Positions 34,085 through 42,557 of a stretch of DNA of 64,000 nt are shown in pieces; within the stretch, counting starts at the first letter, position 1, and each line of letters begins with the position of its first letter. The translations under genes and the position numbers were made by a program. Source of the DNA: Schleiferilactobacillus shenzhenensis LY-73 (lineage in GTDB: Bacteria > Bacillota > Bacilli > Lactobacillales > Lactobacillaceae). The notes below the pieces were generated by a model. The model searched no databases. It had not been told where the DNA came from and saw only the letters and a list, made by a program, of their open reading frames with translations. The stretch spans positions 73,604-137,603 of the forward strand of contig NZ_KI271587.1 in assembly GCF_000469325.1 (NCBI RefSeq). Direction: 5' to 3'.

Positions 34085-35194
34085 TTAAGCTGGGAAATGG
34101 GCCAGGCGGGTGTTCTTCACATCAGCAATGGTCTTCGTCCCTGCCAGCTGCATGTCGATCTTCAGCTCGTCGGCCAAGTGCTCGAAGACGCTCTGGACAC
34201 CTTGGGCACCGCCCAAAGCCAAGCCGTAGACGACCGGCCGGCCCAAAGCAACCAGATCAGCACCGGCGGCCAGGGCCTTGAAGATGTGGGAACCGCGGCG
34301 AACGCCGGAATCGAAGATGATCGGTACCTTGTGGTTGACCGCCTGGGCGATGCTCGGCAGCACGTCGAAGGAGGCCGGGCCGCCGTTCAGCTGACGGCCG
34401 CCATGGTTAGAAACGTAGATCCCGGCCGCGCCGGCGCCAATGGCCTTCATCGCATCGTCCGGGCTCATGATGCCCTTGGCGATGACGGGCAAATCGGTGT
34501 ACTCGGCGATCCGCTCGATATCCTTCGGGCCGATCTTCTGGGCCGCTGCGGCGTAAATCTCCGCAATACCCTTGCCGGAACCATCGCCCTCAGAGTACTC
34601 CGTTAGGTTGGCCATGGGAATCGGGAACTGGAAGTGATTGCGCAAATCGTCTTCCCGGAAGCCGTCCACCGGTGCGTCAAGGGTCAAGATGATGCCCTTC
34701 ACGCCGGCCTTCTTGGCTTCGTCCAACAGATGGTGATTGAAGTCCCAATCCTTGCTCATGTAGAGCTGGAAGAACTGCGGGGCCCCGTTGCCGGCCGCCG
34801 CTGTGTCCGCAATGGACGTGGACGAGTAAGTACTTTGGGCCATCAAGCCGCCGACAGCTGCGACGCCGCGGGCCGTGTCGGTCTCACCCTTGGCGTGGGC
34901 CAAGCCCTGGGCCGCCAGCGGCGCCATCATCAGCGGGGTCTTCAGCTTCAAGCCGAAGACTTCGGTGTCGGTGGCGGGGTTCTCCATGTCCGTCAGCGCC
35001 CGGGGAATGATCTGGGCGTGGTTGAAGGCCAGCGTGTTCTCCCGCAACGTCCACTCGTCCTCGGAGCCGCCGCGGATATAACCGTAGCCGCCCTTAGGGA
35101 TGATGGCTTGGGCCTCTTTGGCCAAGTCGTTGACATTAATGAAATCCAGTTTTTGTTCACGATCACTTTGCTCGTAACCATTGGTCATTGTCAT
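34085..35194 (-). CDS. L-lactate oxidase-like FMN enzyme
   Basis: 369 residues of the FMN-dependent 2-hydroxyacid oxidase family. It likely oxidises L-lactate to pyruvate with O2, making H2O2. Landmarks are YGYIRGGSEDEWTLREN (about 37-53), PLMMAPLAAQGLAH, FQLYMSKD, the active-site IYVSNHGGRQLNGGPAS (His and Arg, about 258-274) and DSGVRRGSHIFKALAAGADLV followed by LGRP. The longer loop typical of membrane lactate dehydrogenases is absent, favouring the oxidase. GGAGG lies 12 bases before the first of two ATGs. It is monocistronic. Confidence 0.88.
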   Translation of the reverse strand: MTMTNGYEQSDREQKLDFINVNDLAKEAQAIIPKGGYGYIRGGSEDEWTLRENTLAFNHAQIIPRALTDMENPATDTEVFGLKLKTPLMMAPLAAQGLAHAKGETDTARGVAAVGGLMAQSTYSSTSIADTAAAGNGAPQFFQLYMSKDWDFNHHLLDEAKKAGVKGIILTLDAPVDGFREDDLRNHFQFPIPMANLTEYSEGDGSGKGIAEIYAAAAQKIGPKDIERIAEYTDLPVIAKGIMSPDDAMKAIGAGAAGIYVSNHGGRQLNGGPASFDVLPSIAQAVNHKVPIIFDSGVRRGSHIFKALAAGADLVALGRPVVYGLALGGAQGVQSVFEHLADELKIDMQLAGTKTIADVKNTRLAHFPA

Positions 35195-35284
35195 AAGTAA
35201 AATCAACCTCCAATTTCAATGCGGCACCTGCACCGCTACAAGACCCATTATATCCACTTACAAAAAGTAAGCAAGGCTTTCTGC

Positions 35285-35324
35285 AAAAAAATACCAGGAC
35301 AACCCCAAACCGGGACTCCCCTGG
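35285..35324 (-). terminator. Terminator of mvaK2
   Basis: On the minus strand CCAGGGGA and TTGTCCTGG pair with mismatches and are followed by TATTTTTTT. Confidence 0.6.
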
Positions 35325-35345
35325 ATGCGAATGTGGACTAATTAG

Positions 35346-36449
35346 CTACCGTGCTTCCCGCAGGGCCGTGACCGCCGGCGCCGGAATCAGATGAACGCTG
35401 AGCGGCAAGTGCTGGACACCGATTTGGTGCCACTGAGCGATCAGTGTCTCCGGGTCGATATGCCGGTCGAGGATCACGATGCCGCAATCGCCGCCGCCGG
35501 CACCGGAGGTCTTCGCCGCCCCGCCGGCCGCAATGGCCAGGTCGCAGAGCTGGGTCAGTTTGGCGGTCTCAATATGGACGTGGCTGAACTGACTCAGTTG
35601 CTGGAGTAAGAAACGGTTGCGGCCAATCTGCTGCTTGATGAGGGCCAAGTTGCCCTCCCGGAAACCCTGGACCAGTTTCTCCACAACGGCCCGGCTGCGG
35701 TGCAAGAAATGCTTGTACTCGGTCCGGGAGCGGGACGTGGCCGCCTTGATCTGGTCCACCAAGTGGGAGGTAGAAGCCGGCGAACCGGTCCAGCCGATGA
35801 GCAAGCGAAGGCTCTCCGGTGGGGTGAGCAGTTCGATATCCAGCCCCGGCCAGGGCATCGCCAGCAGTTCGCTGAGCGAGGCCAGGTTGCGCTGGGCCCG
35901 CAGCCATTCCCGGTCGAAGGACCGGTAAGCGATCCAGCCGCCGAAAACACTGGCGGCGATGTCGCCCAGCGACCCGTTTCCTTGGATGTCCAAGTGAGCG
36001 ATGGCGGCCAGCTTATAGATCTGTTCCTGACTGAGGGCCAGGCCGTAGAACTGCAGCAGAGCCTTGACCGTGCCGACGGTCACCGCCGCTGAGCTGCCCA
36101 AACCGAACTTACGGCCGTCGGCAGAATCCAAGTCGGAATCAACATACAGATTGAACAGCCGTAAGGCCTTGCCCTGCTCGCTAGCGTACGCTTCCGTCAG
36201 CCGAATCGCCGAAAGGATGTAATGGAAGGGATTGTCCCGGTTATCGAAGACCATTTCGTCGCCCTGGCGCTGCCAGGTGATCGAGTTTTCTTGGTACTGC
36301 TTCGATTGGATACGGCCCATCCCGTGGGCGGCTTCGATGCGCACCGTGACGAATTGGTTCAGGGCCACGATGACTGCGGGTTCGCCCGCTTCCACAACAG
36401 CGTACTCGCCGGCAATATATAACTTTCCTGGTGCTTTGACAGTAATCAC
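35346..36449 (-). CDS. mvaK2: Phosphomevalonate kinase
   Basis: 367 residues of the GHMP kinase family. It adds the second phosphate to mevalonate 5-phosphate on the way to isopentenyl diphosphate. Motifs: VKAPGKLYIAGEYAVVE at the start, the ATP loop KFGLGSSAAVTVGTVKAL (about 113-130) and the C-terminal GGAAKTSGAGGGDCGIVI (about 310-327). In many lactobacilli it is in an operon with mvaK1 and mvaD; here it is alone. The start is GTG 36449 with AAGGACGG upstream. Confidence 0.92.
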   Translation of the reverse strand: MITVKAPGKLYIAGEYAVVEAGEPAVIVALNQFVTVRIEAAHGMGRIQSKQYQENSITWQRQGDEMVFDNRDNPFHYILSAIRLTEAYASEQGKALRLFNLYVDSDLDSADGRKFGLGSSAAVTVGTVKALLQFYGLALSQEQIYKLAAIAHLDIQGNGSLGDIAASVFGGWIAYRSFDREWLRAQRNLASLSELLAMPWPGLDIELLTPPESLRLLIGWTGSPASTSHLVDQIKAATSRSRTEYKHFLHRSRAVVEKLVQGFREGNLALIKQQIGRNRFLLQQLSQFSHVHIETAKLTQLCDLAIAAGGAAKTSGAGGGDCGIVILDRHIDPETLIAQWHQIGVQHLPLSVHLIPAPAVTALREAR

Positions 36450-36694
36450 GTAATAGCCCGTCCTTGTCTATGTGACATTATCGTAAGTCTAGGGAAAATA
36501 GTACCAGTCACCACCCCTGCGGCGCAACCGCGGTCCGCCATCTTTCCCAAATCATCAGAAATTCTCGGCCAGCGGGACTGGACCAGAGAAATGGACAATG
36601 TTAAGAAACTTGCCAAAAATATTATGAAATCTCTGGACATCTCAGAAAGTGAGTGTATGATGTGTAGTAAATTACTGAAAAAGAGGGAATACCC

Positions 36695-37732
36695 ATGCTC
36701 ACTGATCCCAAGACGATTGACTGGCAGCATCTCGGCTTCGAGTACATGCAGACACCTTACCGCTTTGAAGCACACTGGCGGGATGGGGCCTGGGAACCGG
36801 GCCAGCTCACCAAAGACCCTAATATGACAATGAACGAAAGCTCACCGATTCTCCACTATGGTCAAGGCGCTTTCGAAGGCATGAAGGCTTACCGGGCCAA
36901 GGACGGTCGCATCTTGCTGTTCCGCCCGGACCAAAATGCCCAGCGCTTGCAGCATTCCGCTGACCGGCTGCTGATGCCGGAATACCCCACCGACGACTTT
37001 CTCAACGCCGTCAAATTGGTCGTGGCGGCCAACGCCGATTACGTCCCGCCTTACGGCACCGGTGCCACGCTCTACATTCGCCCGCTGCTCATCGGGGTCG
37101 GTGAAAACATTGGCGTGCACCCAGCGCCCGAGTATGTCCTGCGCATCTTCGCCATGCCGGTCGGCCCCTACTTCAAGGGCGGCTTGACTCCCACCAGCTT
37201 CCTGGTCGTGGACTACGACCGCGCGGCCCATAACGGCACCGGCCAAAGCAAGGTCGGCGGCAACTACGCCGCCAGCCTCCTGGCCGGCCAGGAGGCCCAT
37301 ACCCACCACTTCAGCGACGCCATCTACCTCGACCCGGTGCACCACCGCTACATCGAAGAAGTCGGTTCCGCCAACTTCCTGGCCTTCACGAAGGACGGCA
37401 AGACCCTGAAGACGCCCAAGTCGCCCTCGATCCTGCCCAGTATCACCAAGTACTCCAGCCTCTACCTGGCCGAGCACGTGCTGGGCATGAAGACGGAGGA
37501 GACCCGCATCAGCATCGACGAGCTGGACGAGTTCGGCGAAGCCGCTGCCTGCGGTACCGCCGCGGTCATCTCTCCCATTGCCGGCATTCAGTACGGCGAC
37601 CACTACCACGTGTTCTACGACGAGAAGAAAGTCGGCCCGATCACCCACAAGCTGTATGACTTGCTGACGGGGATCCAGTTCGGCGATGTGGACGGCCCCG
37701 CTGGCTGGGTACAGGAAGTGCCTTTAACTTAG
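36695..37732 (+). CDS. ilvE: Branched-chain amino acid aminotransferase
   Basis: 345 residues of the fold-type IV PLP family. It transfers the amino group between glutamate and the keto acids of Leu, Ile and Val. Landmarks: ILHYGQGAFEGMKAYRAKDG (about 49-68), KVGGNYAASLLAGQEA (catalytic Lys near 187), YIEEVGSANFLAF and EFGEAAACGTAAVISPI. AGAGGGAA lies before the ATG. Its stop codon lies inside the target duplication of the IS element that follows, and its own terminator now lies 1.6 kb away. Confidence 0.94.
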   Translation: MLTDPKTIDWQHLGFEYMQTPYRFEAHWRDGAWEPGQLTKDPNMTMNESSPILHYGQGAFEGMKAYRAKDGRILLFRPDQNAQRLQHSADRLLMPEYPTDDFLNAVKLVVAANADYVPPYGTGATLYIRPLLIGVGENIGVHPAPEYVLRIFAMPVGPYFKGGLTPTSFLVVDYDRAAHNGTGQSKVGGNYAASLLAGQEAHTHHFSDAIYLDPVHHRYIEEVGSANFLAFTKDGKTLKTPKSPSILPSITKYSSLYLAEHVLGMKTEETRISIDELDEFGEAAACGTAAVISPIAGIQYGDHYHVFYDEKKVGPITHKLYDLLTGIQFGDVDGPAGWVQEVPLT

Positions 37733-39334
37733 TTTCTGAAATGTGAAAGTTCAATCGGTCTTTTTTTGCTCTTCAAGCCCGTCGTTCTGGGCTTTATGAC
37801 TGCACAATAAAAGCGCAAGTTTTCTCCTGCGTTGTATACTGGATTCGACGAAAATCAGTAACAAAGGAGAGCTTGCGCCATGAGTAATATAACACAGAAC
37901 CGGTCTCAGAAGCAGAACAAAGTTGAAAGTTGGCTAAAGAAGCCAATCCAGATGGCCTTTCACCTGGTCCACATAACCCGGTTGACCCGCCAAGTTAATT
38001 ATAAGCGGCGGTCGTCTCTTTCCTTCCCCGATGTCTTGGGGGCCATCCTTTCTTGGGTGAAATTTGCCGGTCGGTCGCTTTACCGGTCAGATTGGCCGGC
38101 CTGCTTTACCAAGCGGACCGCATATAACGTCTTAGAAGACGGACGTATCAACTGGTGTAAGCTGACCAGCGGATTCCTTGCCGGACTCCTGGTCAACGCT
38201 GGTTTTATCTTCGACAACCGCGCCAACCTGGCCTTTATCCTGGATGATACGATCATGCCTCGTCCTCAGGGTAAGAAAACTGAGCTGCTCGCCAACGGAT
38301 ATGACCACGACTCCAGTCAGTACAAACGCAGCTTTCGCGATCTCACCCTGGGCCTGAGCGACGGGAAAAACTTCATGCCGGTCAATAACCTCCCACTGTC
38401 GAGCAAGGCGGCTAAGAATCGGGTCGGTGCACCAGCACAGACTATCGATTGCCGTTCCAATGCAGGCCAACGCCGGACCCTGGCGATGAGGCCGATGAAT
38501 GAAGTCGCCCTTATTCTTCTTCAGAAAGCACAGGAGTGCGGTCTCCATGCATCGATTGTGTTATTTGACAGTTGGTTCAGCTCGCCTAAGATGTTCTTCC
38601 AATTGCGTCGGTTGGGTATGCACGGCTTGGGTATGGTCAAGCGCACCGAGAAAGTGTATTACCGGTTCCAGGGCAAATTGCGGAGCGTGAAAAACATATA
38701 CGATACACTGCGCCGAGAGCATCACCGGAAGTATGCCAAGTACTTGTACAATGTCAAAGTGAAAGCCCATGTCGGTACTCAGGAGTTCCCGTTGCGGCTG
38801 ATTTTCGTCACCGATCGGCACCGGCACGATACCTACTTGGTCCTCGCCACCACGAAAATCGGTTTGCGTCCTGACCAGATCGTCTCGTTATACGAGCGCC
38901 GCTGGCAGATTGAGGGCTATTTCAAGACAGCCAAGCAGTACCTGCGGCTGACCCAAACCAAGATCCAGGACTACGACGGCCTATGCGGTCATATCGCCAT
39001 TGTAATGCTCACCTATGATTTGCTGGTCTGGCAAAAACGAATGGGGATGGATAAGGAGACGCTCGGTGACGTCTTCCTACGAATGGAGAAGGCCATGCCC
39101 ACCATTACCTTGATCACGCTGTTAGCTGGGCTGATTGGAGCAGTCCGCCATCTCTGCAAGCAATACGGAGTGCCCAGAACCGCATTAAATAACACGATCG
39201 ACAATTATTTGGCTGGTCTGCCCAGGAGACTTGAAAATGCCCCTGATTTAACAGGATGTACTCAATTTTGGGGCACTTAAGCCCCGTCAGCCAAGGGGTT
39301 CAGCCAAATCTAGCTTTCATATTTCAGTTAGTTT
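37729..39334 (+). mobile_element. IS4-family-like insertion sequence
   Basis: Imperfect terminal repeats CTGAAATGTGAAAG (37736-37749) and CTTTCATATTTCAG (39314-39327, complementary with one mismatch) enclose one transposase gene. Both ends are flanked by TTAGTTT (37729-37735 and 39328-39334), a 7-bp target duplication, which includes the ilvE stop codon. Both ends and the single open frame are intact, so the element may still be active. The insertion is recent enough to keep a perfect target duplication. Confidence 0.85.
37880..39280 (+). CDS. DDE transposase, IS4 family type
   Basis: 466 residues. The DDE domain has FILDDTIMPRPQGKKTEL (first Asp, about 114), VLFDSWFSSPKMFFQL (second Asp, about 229) and the IS4 signature VSLYERRWQIEGYFKTAKQYL with Glu near 348 (Y-(2)R-(3)E-(6)K). 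The N-terminal part is a helical DNA-binding region. AAAGGAGAG lies before the ATG. The frame is intact across the whole element. Confidence 0.93.
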   Translation: MSNITQNRSQKQNKVESWLKKPIQMAFHLVHITRLTRQVNYKRRSSLSFPDVLGAILSWVKFAGRSLYRSDWPACFTKRTAYNVLEDGRINWCKLTSGFLAGLLVNAGFIFDNRANLAFILDDTIMPRPQGKKTELLANGYDHDSSQYKRSFRDLTLGLSDGKNFMPVNNLPLSSKAAKNRVGAPAQTIDCRSNAGQRRTLAMRPMNEVALILLQKAQECGLHASIVLFDSWFSSPKMFFQLRRLGMHGLGMVKRTEKVYYRFQGKLRSVKNIYDTLRREHHRKYAKYLYNVKVKAHVGTQEFPLRLIFVTDRHRHDTYLVLATTKIGLRPDQIVSLYERRWQIEGYFKTAKQYLRLTQTKIQDYDGLCGHIAIVMLTYDLLVWQKRMGMDKETLGDVFLRMEKAMPTITLITLLAGLIGAVRHLCKQYGVPRTALNNTIDNYLAGLPRRLENAPDLTGCTQFWGT

Positions 39335-39351
39335 CTATAGAAGTAAGAGAG

Positions 39352-39412
39352 AAAAAAACCGGGACAATCGTCACTGCGCTTCTGGCGGTGTGGCTGCTGC
39401 CCCGGTTTTTTT
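39352..39412 (+). terminator. Displaced terminator of ilvE
   Basis: AAAAAAACCGGG pairs with CCCGGTTTTTTT across a long loop. It lies 18 bases beyond the right-hand target duplication, so before the insertion it stood about 25 bases after the ilvE stop codon. Confidence 0.75.
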
Positions 39413-39470
39413 GCGTAGGAAGCTTCGGGTACCCGGCGATTTGGGCCCTCCGGCTGGCTGGCGCTGGCAG

Positions 39471-39659
39471 TCAATGCCGCCGCGAGCGTACGTTCACGAT
39501 AATCAGCAGAGCCAGCCGCCAGAACACATAGCCAATGGTCAGGACGACTAATCCGGTGGTCATGTACCGGTAGATTGGCGAATCAGTAAACGACAGCGCA
39601 ACAAACAGGCCCAACAAGAGCGCTAGTGCAATGGCAAGTGCTGGTTTCATCTTCGGCAC
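39471..39659 (-). CDS. Small two-helix membrane protein
   Basis: About 62 residues: two helices (7-25 and 35-54: TTGLVVLTIGYVFWRLALLI) and a basic end, NVRSRRH. GGAGGG lies before GTG 39659; ATG 39650 is the alternative. It stands alone and has no recognised family. Confidence 0.55.
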   Translation of the reverse strand: MPKMKPALAIALALLLGLFVALSFTDSPIYRYMTTGLVVLTIGYVFWRLALLIIVNVRSRRH

Positions 39660-39810
39660 GACAATCCCTCCCTACTAAGCATCCCAATTATAGCAAAAAA
39701 CGCTTACAAACTAGTAAACCGTCCTGTTTGATAAGGGCTCAGCAGCCCGTCCTAGTATGGTCTCAGCGCTTTATGTAAAGCTTTCCTCGTAGGGAGTGGT
39801 CGCACAAAAA

Positions 39811-39867
39811 GAAGACCGCTAGTCCTCTCATTAGTCGCCAAACTAATCGCAGAGAGAAGCGGTCTTC
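39811..39867 (-). terminator. Long stepped hairpin
   Basis: GAAGACCGCT (39811-39820) pairs with AGCGGTCTTC (39858-39867); inside it CTCTC/GAGAG and ATTAGT/ACTAAT pair too. A T-run follows on the minus strand. No gene lies just upstream on that strand, so it may block antisense transcription or be a relic or a small RNA. Confidence 0.4.
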
Positions 39868-39925
39868 CTCGGATGAGATAGTACCAGATTTTGCGTTGCG
39901 GTTAAAGGGTACCAATGCCGTTTCA

Positions 39926-39954
39926 TTGAATTGTCCCCAATTTTCTGGTATATT
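39926..39954 (+). promoter_or_regulatory. Promoter of the antiporter gene
   Basis: TTGAAT (39926-39931) and TATATT (39949-39954) with a 17-base spacer. Transcription should start near 39961, just at the first base of the structured leader. Confidence 0.7.
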
Positions 39955-39960
39955 ATCCGT

Positions 39961-40048
39961 AGGTGCCAAACCTATTGGGACGCAGAGCTGCTGGCGGCGT
40001 AAGCCGTTTCGAAAACAGTTTCTGCGCCCCTTCTTTTTTCTTCTCTTA
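39961..40048 (+). ncRNA. Structured leader with terminator, candidate riboswitch
   Basis: The leader starts AGGTGCCAAACC and then forms a stem of CGCAGA (39981-39986) with TCTGCG (40021-40026), enclosing an inner CTG/CAG step and a GGC-GGCGTAA-GCC hairpin. The T-rich run 40031-40048 follows at once, so the outer stem can act as a terminator 30 bases before the antiporter start. The GGGACGCAGAGC stretch recalls the GEMM-I (c-di-GMP) core GACGCAAAGC, but the second half of that fold is not evident. A metal-ion- or Na+-sensing leader would fit the gene better. Class unknown. Confidence 0.45.
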
Positions 40049-40077
40049 GTCATGACAGAAAGGAACACGCTCCTCCT

Positions 40078-41238
40078 ATGGCCATTCTCCTCCCTATTGT
40101 TCTTGTTCTTGCGACCACCACGATCCTCGCCCAAATCTCTCGTCGGCTGAATATGCCGGCCGTCGTTGGTCAGCTGCTCGCCGGGATCCTGCTCGGCCCG
40201 GCTGTCCTCGGCTGGCTGCGGCCCAGCGAAGTCATGTCGATCTTTTCTGAACTCGGCGTCATCGTTCTGATGTTCCTTGCCGGGCTGGAAAGCGACCTGC
40301 ACTTGCTGCGCCGCTTCCTCAAGCCGTCGCTGTACGTCGCCTGCATCGGCGTGGCCGCTCCAGTCATTGCCCTGGGCGTCGCCAGCAAGCTGCTGGGGAT
40401 GTCGGTGATCGAGAGTATTCTGGTGGGCATCGTCTTCTCCGCCACCTCCGTGAGTATCTCGGTGGATGTGCTGAAGGAAGAAAACGCGCTGAACCGGCCG
40501 GAGGGGGCCACGATTCTCGGGGCCGCGGTGGCCGACGACATCCTCGGCGTCCTGCTGCTAAGCTTCTTCATTAGTTTCGGCGGCGCGCAGAAAGCAGGAG
40601 AGCAGCCCAACCTGTTGCTGTCGATCGGTGAACAGCTGCTCTTCTTCGGCGGCATCGTTGTTCTCATTCGCTGGTTGGCACCGCTGCTGATGCGTTTCAG
40701 CGAACGCTTGCTGGTGATTGCTGGACCGACGCTGATGGCGATGGTCATCCTGCTGGGGACCGCTGCCTTGGCGGACTTTGTGGGCTTGTCCGATGTGGTC
40801 GGCGCCTTCTTCGCCGGCGTCGCCGTGGCCCAAACGCCCACAAAAAAAGAAGTGGACGCCAGCATCGAGCCCATGGGCTATGCCTTCTTCGTCCCCTTCT
40901 TCTTCGTTGGGATCGGTTTGCAGATGAAGCTCACCTTGAGCTGGGCCGACCTAGTGCTGATCGTCTTGTTCACCATCCTGGCTGTATTAACGAAACTCTA
41001 TGGCGGTATGGCCGGCGCGATGCTGGGCGGCTTCACCAAGCAGCAAGGGCTGACCATCGGCGCGGGGATGGTGTCTCGGGGCGAGATGGCGCTCATCACC
41101 GCTCAAATTGGCAACGACGCCCACCTCTTCCCAGCCGAGCAGTACCCGGCCATCGTCATCGTCATCCTGCTGACGACGCTGCTGTCGCCGTTTATCTTGA
41201 AGCACTACCTGCATCCGCAGCCAGCGCCTGCTGCCTGA
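40078..41238 (+). CDS. Cation:proton antiporter, CPA2 family
   Basis: 386 residues with about 12 membrane helices. Characteristic elements are RRLNMPAVVGQLLAGILLGP (about 22-41), FLAGLESDL (about 67-75), a helix with FSATSVSISVDVLKE, the ion-binding AAVADDILGVLLL (Asp-Asp near 150) and, near the end, MVSRGEMALITAQIG. The Asp pair suggests electrogenic Na+/H+ exchange as in NapA. The terminator-containing leader just upstream suggests that expression is switched by an ion or metabolite. The 3' end overlaps the convergent glycosyltransferase gene by 47 bases. Confidence 0.88.
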   Translation: MAILLPIVLVLATTTILAQISRRLNMPAVVGQLLAGILLGPAVLGWLRPSEVMSIFSELGVIVLMFLAGLESDLHLLRRFLKPSLYVACIGVAAPVIALGVASKLLGMSVIESILVGIVFSATSVSISVDVLKEENALNRPEGATILGAAVADDILGVLLLSFFISFGGAQKAGEQPNLLLSIGEQLLFFGGIVVLIRWLAPLLMRFSERLLVIAGPTLMAMVILLGTAALADFVGLSDVVGAFFAGVAVAQTPTKKEVDASIEPMGYAFFVPFFFVGIGLQMKLTLSWADLVLIVLFTILAVLTKLYGGMAGAMLGGFTKQQGLTIGAGMVSRGEMALITAQIGNDAHLFPAEQYPAIVIVILLTTLLSPFILKHYLHPQPAPAA

Positions 41239-41956
41239 TCGCCGCCATCCGGGTGAACACATCGCCCTCTTGCTGGCTCATCTCCCACGTCCGGGAATGG
41301 ATCGTTGATCCTGGCCGGTTGATCTTGGTATACAGCACCACCGGGTTATACCAGAAATTCTCCCCGGCGGCCGCGGCCTCCGTGGCATACAGATAATCCT
41401 CGGCAATTTTTAAACTCGTGTCATAGGTCACCCCGTGACTGGTCAGCATTGCCCGGGAGAACCCCTTGTTCCAAATGTAGCCGCCCACGGCCGTGCCGTG
41501 GTGGGTGACTTGGTCCAGCATGTCCGGCTTGCTGATCTGCTGCCAGCGGTCCCGGCCGCCTGTGCTGCCCCGCCGGAACCAGCCGCCGCCCCAGGTGTAC
41601 CCGACGGAGACGATGTCGGCATGGTGCGCGCGGAAGCCTTCAATGAGCGTTGCCGCAAAAGCCGGCGCCACCTGATCATCGCCGTCCACGAAGGTGACCA
41701 GCGGCGCTGTACCAGCCGCCACCCCGGCATTGCGAGCCGCCGATGTGCCCTCATGGTGCGGCAGCTGAACGACCTGGAAGCGGGCATCGGCCGCGGCCGT
41801 CTCCTGGGCCAGCCGCAGCGACCCATCGGTACTGCCGTCATCCACCAGCCAGACCGTGAAGTCGTCCGTGTCCTGCTGCCGCAAGCTGTTCAGTGAATTC
41901 TTGAAGTACCCGCCCAGATTATCGAACGGGACCACGATATCTAATGTTTTGGCCAT
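41192..41956 (-). CDS. Family 2 glycosyltransferase
   Basis: 254 residues. The GT-A fold is clear: IVVPFDNLGGYFKNSLNSL at the start, VWLVDDGSTDGSLRLAQE (about 35-52), SAARNAGVAAGTAPLVTFVD followed by GDDQV with the metal-binding Asp pair, and KIAEDYLYATEAA near 185 with the catalytic-base ED. No membrane segment follows, so it is a soluble enzyme adding a sugar to a wall or capsule glycan. It is short for the family and overlaps the convergent antiporter gene by 47 bases, which may be a sign of a shifted stop. Confidence 0.85.
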   Translation of the reverse strand: MAKTLDIVVPFDNLGGYFKNSLNSLRQQDTDDFTVWLVDDGSTDGSLRLAQETAAADARFQVVQLPHHEGTSAARNAGVAAGTAPLVTFVDGDDQVAPAFAATLIEGFRAHHADIVSVGYTWGGGWFRRGSTGGRDRWQQISKPDMLDQVTHHGTAVGGYIWNKGFSRAMLTSHGVTYDTSLKIAEDYLYATEAAAAGENFWYNPVVLYTKINRPGSTIHSRTWEMSQQEGDVFTRMAAIRQQALAADAGSASR

Positions 41957-42258
41957 CTCACTCAGCCTCCTTCGAAGTTGCGGTCATCTTAGACGCATTG
42001 GGAGAGAAAGGCAAAGGATATGCTTGGCGGGGAGTGGGTGCCTCCGTAAACGGACTCCGGCCGACAGCCCCACACAGTCTAAGGACCCCAACAGCAAAAG
42101 CCCAAGTACGGGGCTGACCTCCTTGGCTACCTCTGGAAACGAGCTCCGCCGAGCAGGCCACCACAGTCTAAGGACCCTAACACCAAAAGCCCAAGTGCGG
42201 GGCTTTCGGTGTTAGGGCCACTTAGCCTGGGTGGCCTAACCGCTCGGCTCCGCTCTCT
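41957..42258. other. Gene-free stretch with imperfect direct repeats
   Basis: No coding frame with a ribosome site is seen. It holds two 43-base repeats of a CACAGTCTAAGGACCC type (see the repeat feature), hairpin-forming AAAGCCC/GGGCTTT parts, and GC-rich CTCCG/CGGAG elements. Confidence 0.5.
42073..42204. repeat. Two-copy direct repeat, 43-base unit
   Basis: The unit at 42073-42115 recurs at 42162-42204 (spacing 89 bases) with about four differences. It runs from CACAGTCTAAGGACCC through AAAAGCCCAAGT to CGGGGCT and includes an AGCCC/GGGCT hairpin. A degenerate third piece, CCACACAGCTTAGCGG, is at 42275-42290. Origin unknown. Confidence 0.6.
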
Positions 42259-42291
42259 AAAAAAGCCGCCAAGCCCACACAGCTTAGCGGC
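42259..42291 (-). terminator. Terminator of the CsbD gene
   Basis: On the minus strand GCCGCTAAGC pairs with GCTTGGCGGC (one wobble) across TGTGTGG, followed by TTTTTTA. Confidence 0.8.
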
Positions 42292-42308
42292 AGCCGACTA
42301 GCACCTGG

Positions 42309-42536
42309 CTAGTCTTTTTTTTCGTCTTTGTTCTTAACCCGATCGATGAGATCGCCGACCTTTTCGGAGACATTTTCTTTGATCTCAGAGACTTTATCGC
42401 CAACATCAGCTTTCAAGTCTTGAGCTTTGCCTTCGGTTTCGGCCTGCTTATCACCGGTCACCTTACCATAGGTCTCCTTTGCCTTACCAGCGAGGTGGTC
42501 CTTGGCATTATGCATTTGATCTTCTGTCTTAGACAT
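42309..42536 (-). CDS. CsbD-family stress protein
   Basis: 75 residues, Lys/Glu/Asp-rich, no hydrophobic core. The pattern AKDHLAGKAKETYGKVTGDK followed by QAETEGKAQDLKADVGDKV is that of CsbD-like proteins, which are induced by general stress and starvation and have no known biochemical role. GGAGTGGTG lies before the ATG. It is followed by a strong terminator and preceded by an AbrB-like gene. Confidence 0.88.
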   Translation of the reverse strand: MSKTEDQMHNAKDHLAGKAKETYGKVTGDKQAETEGKAQDLKADVGDKVSEIKENVSEKVGDLIDRVKNKDEKKD

Positions 42537-42557
42537 TCACACCACTCCTTTAGGTGA

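Noticed and set aside
39961..40030. A c-di-GMP-I (GEMM) riboswitch before the antiporter gene
   Set aside because: Only the ACGCAgAGC part matches; the tetraloop/receptor and the second helix are not evident, so the class was left open.
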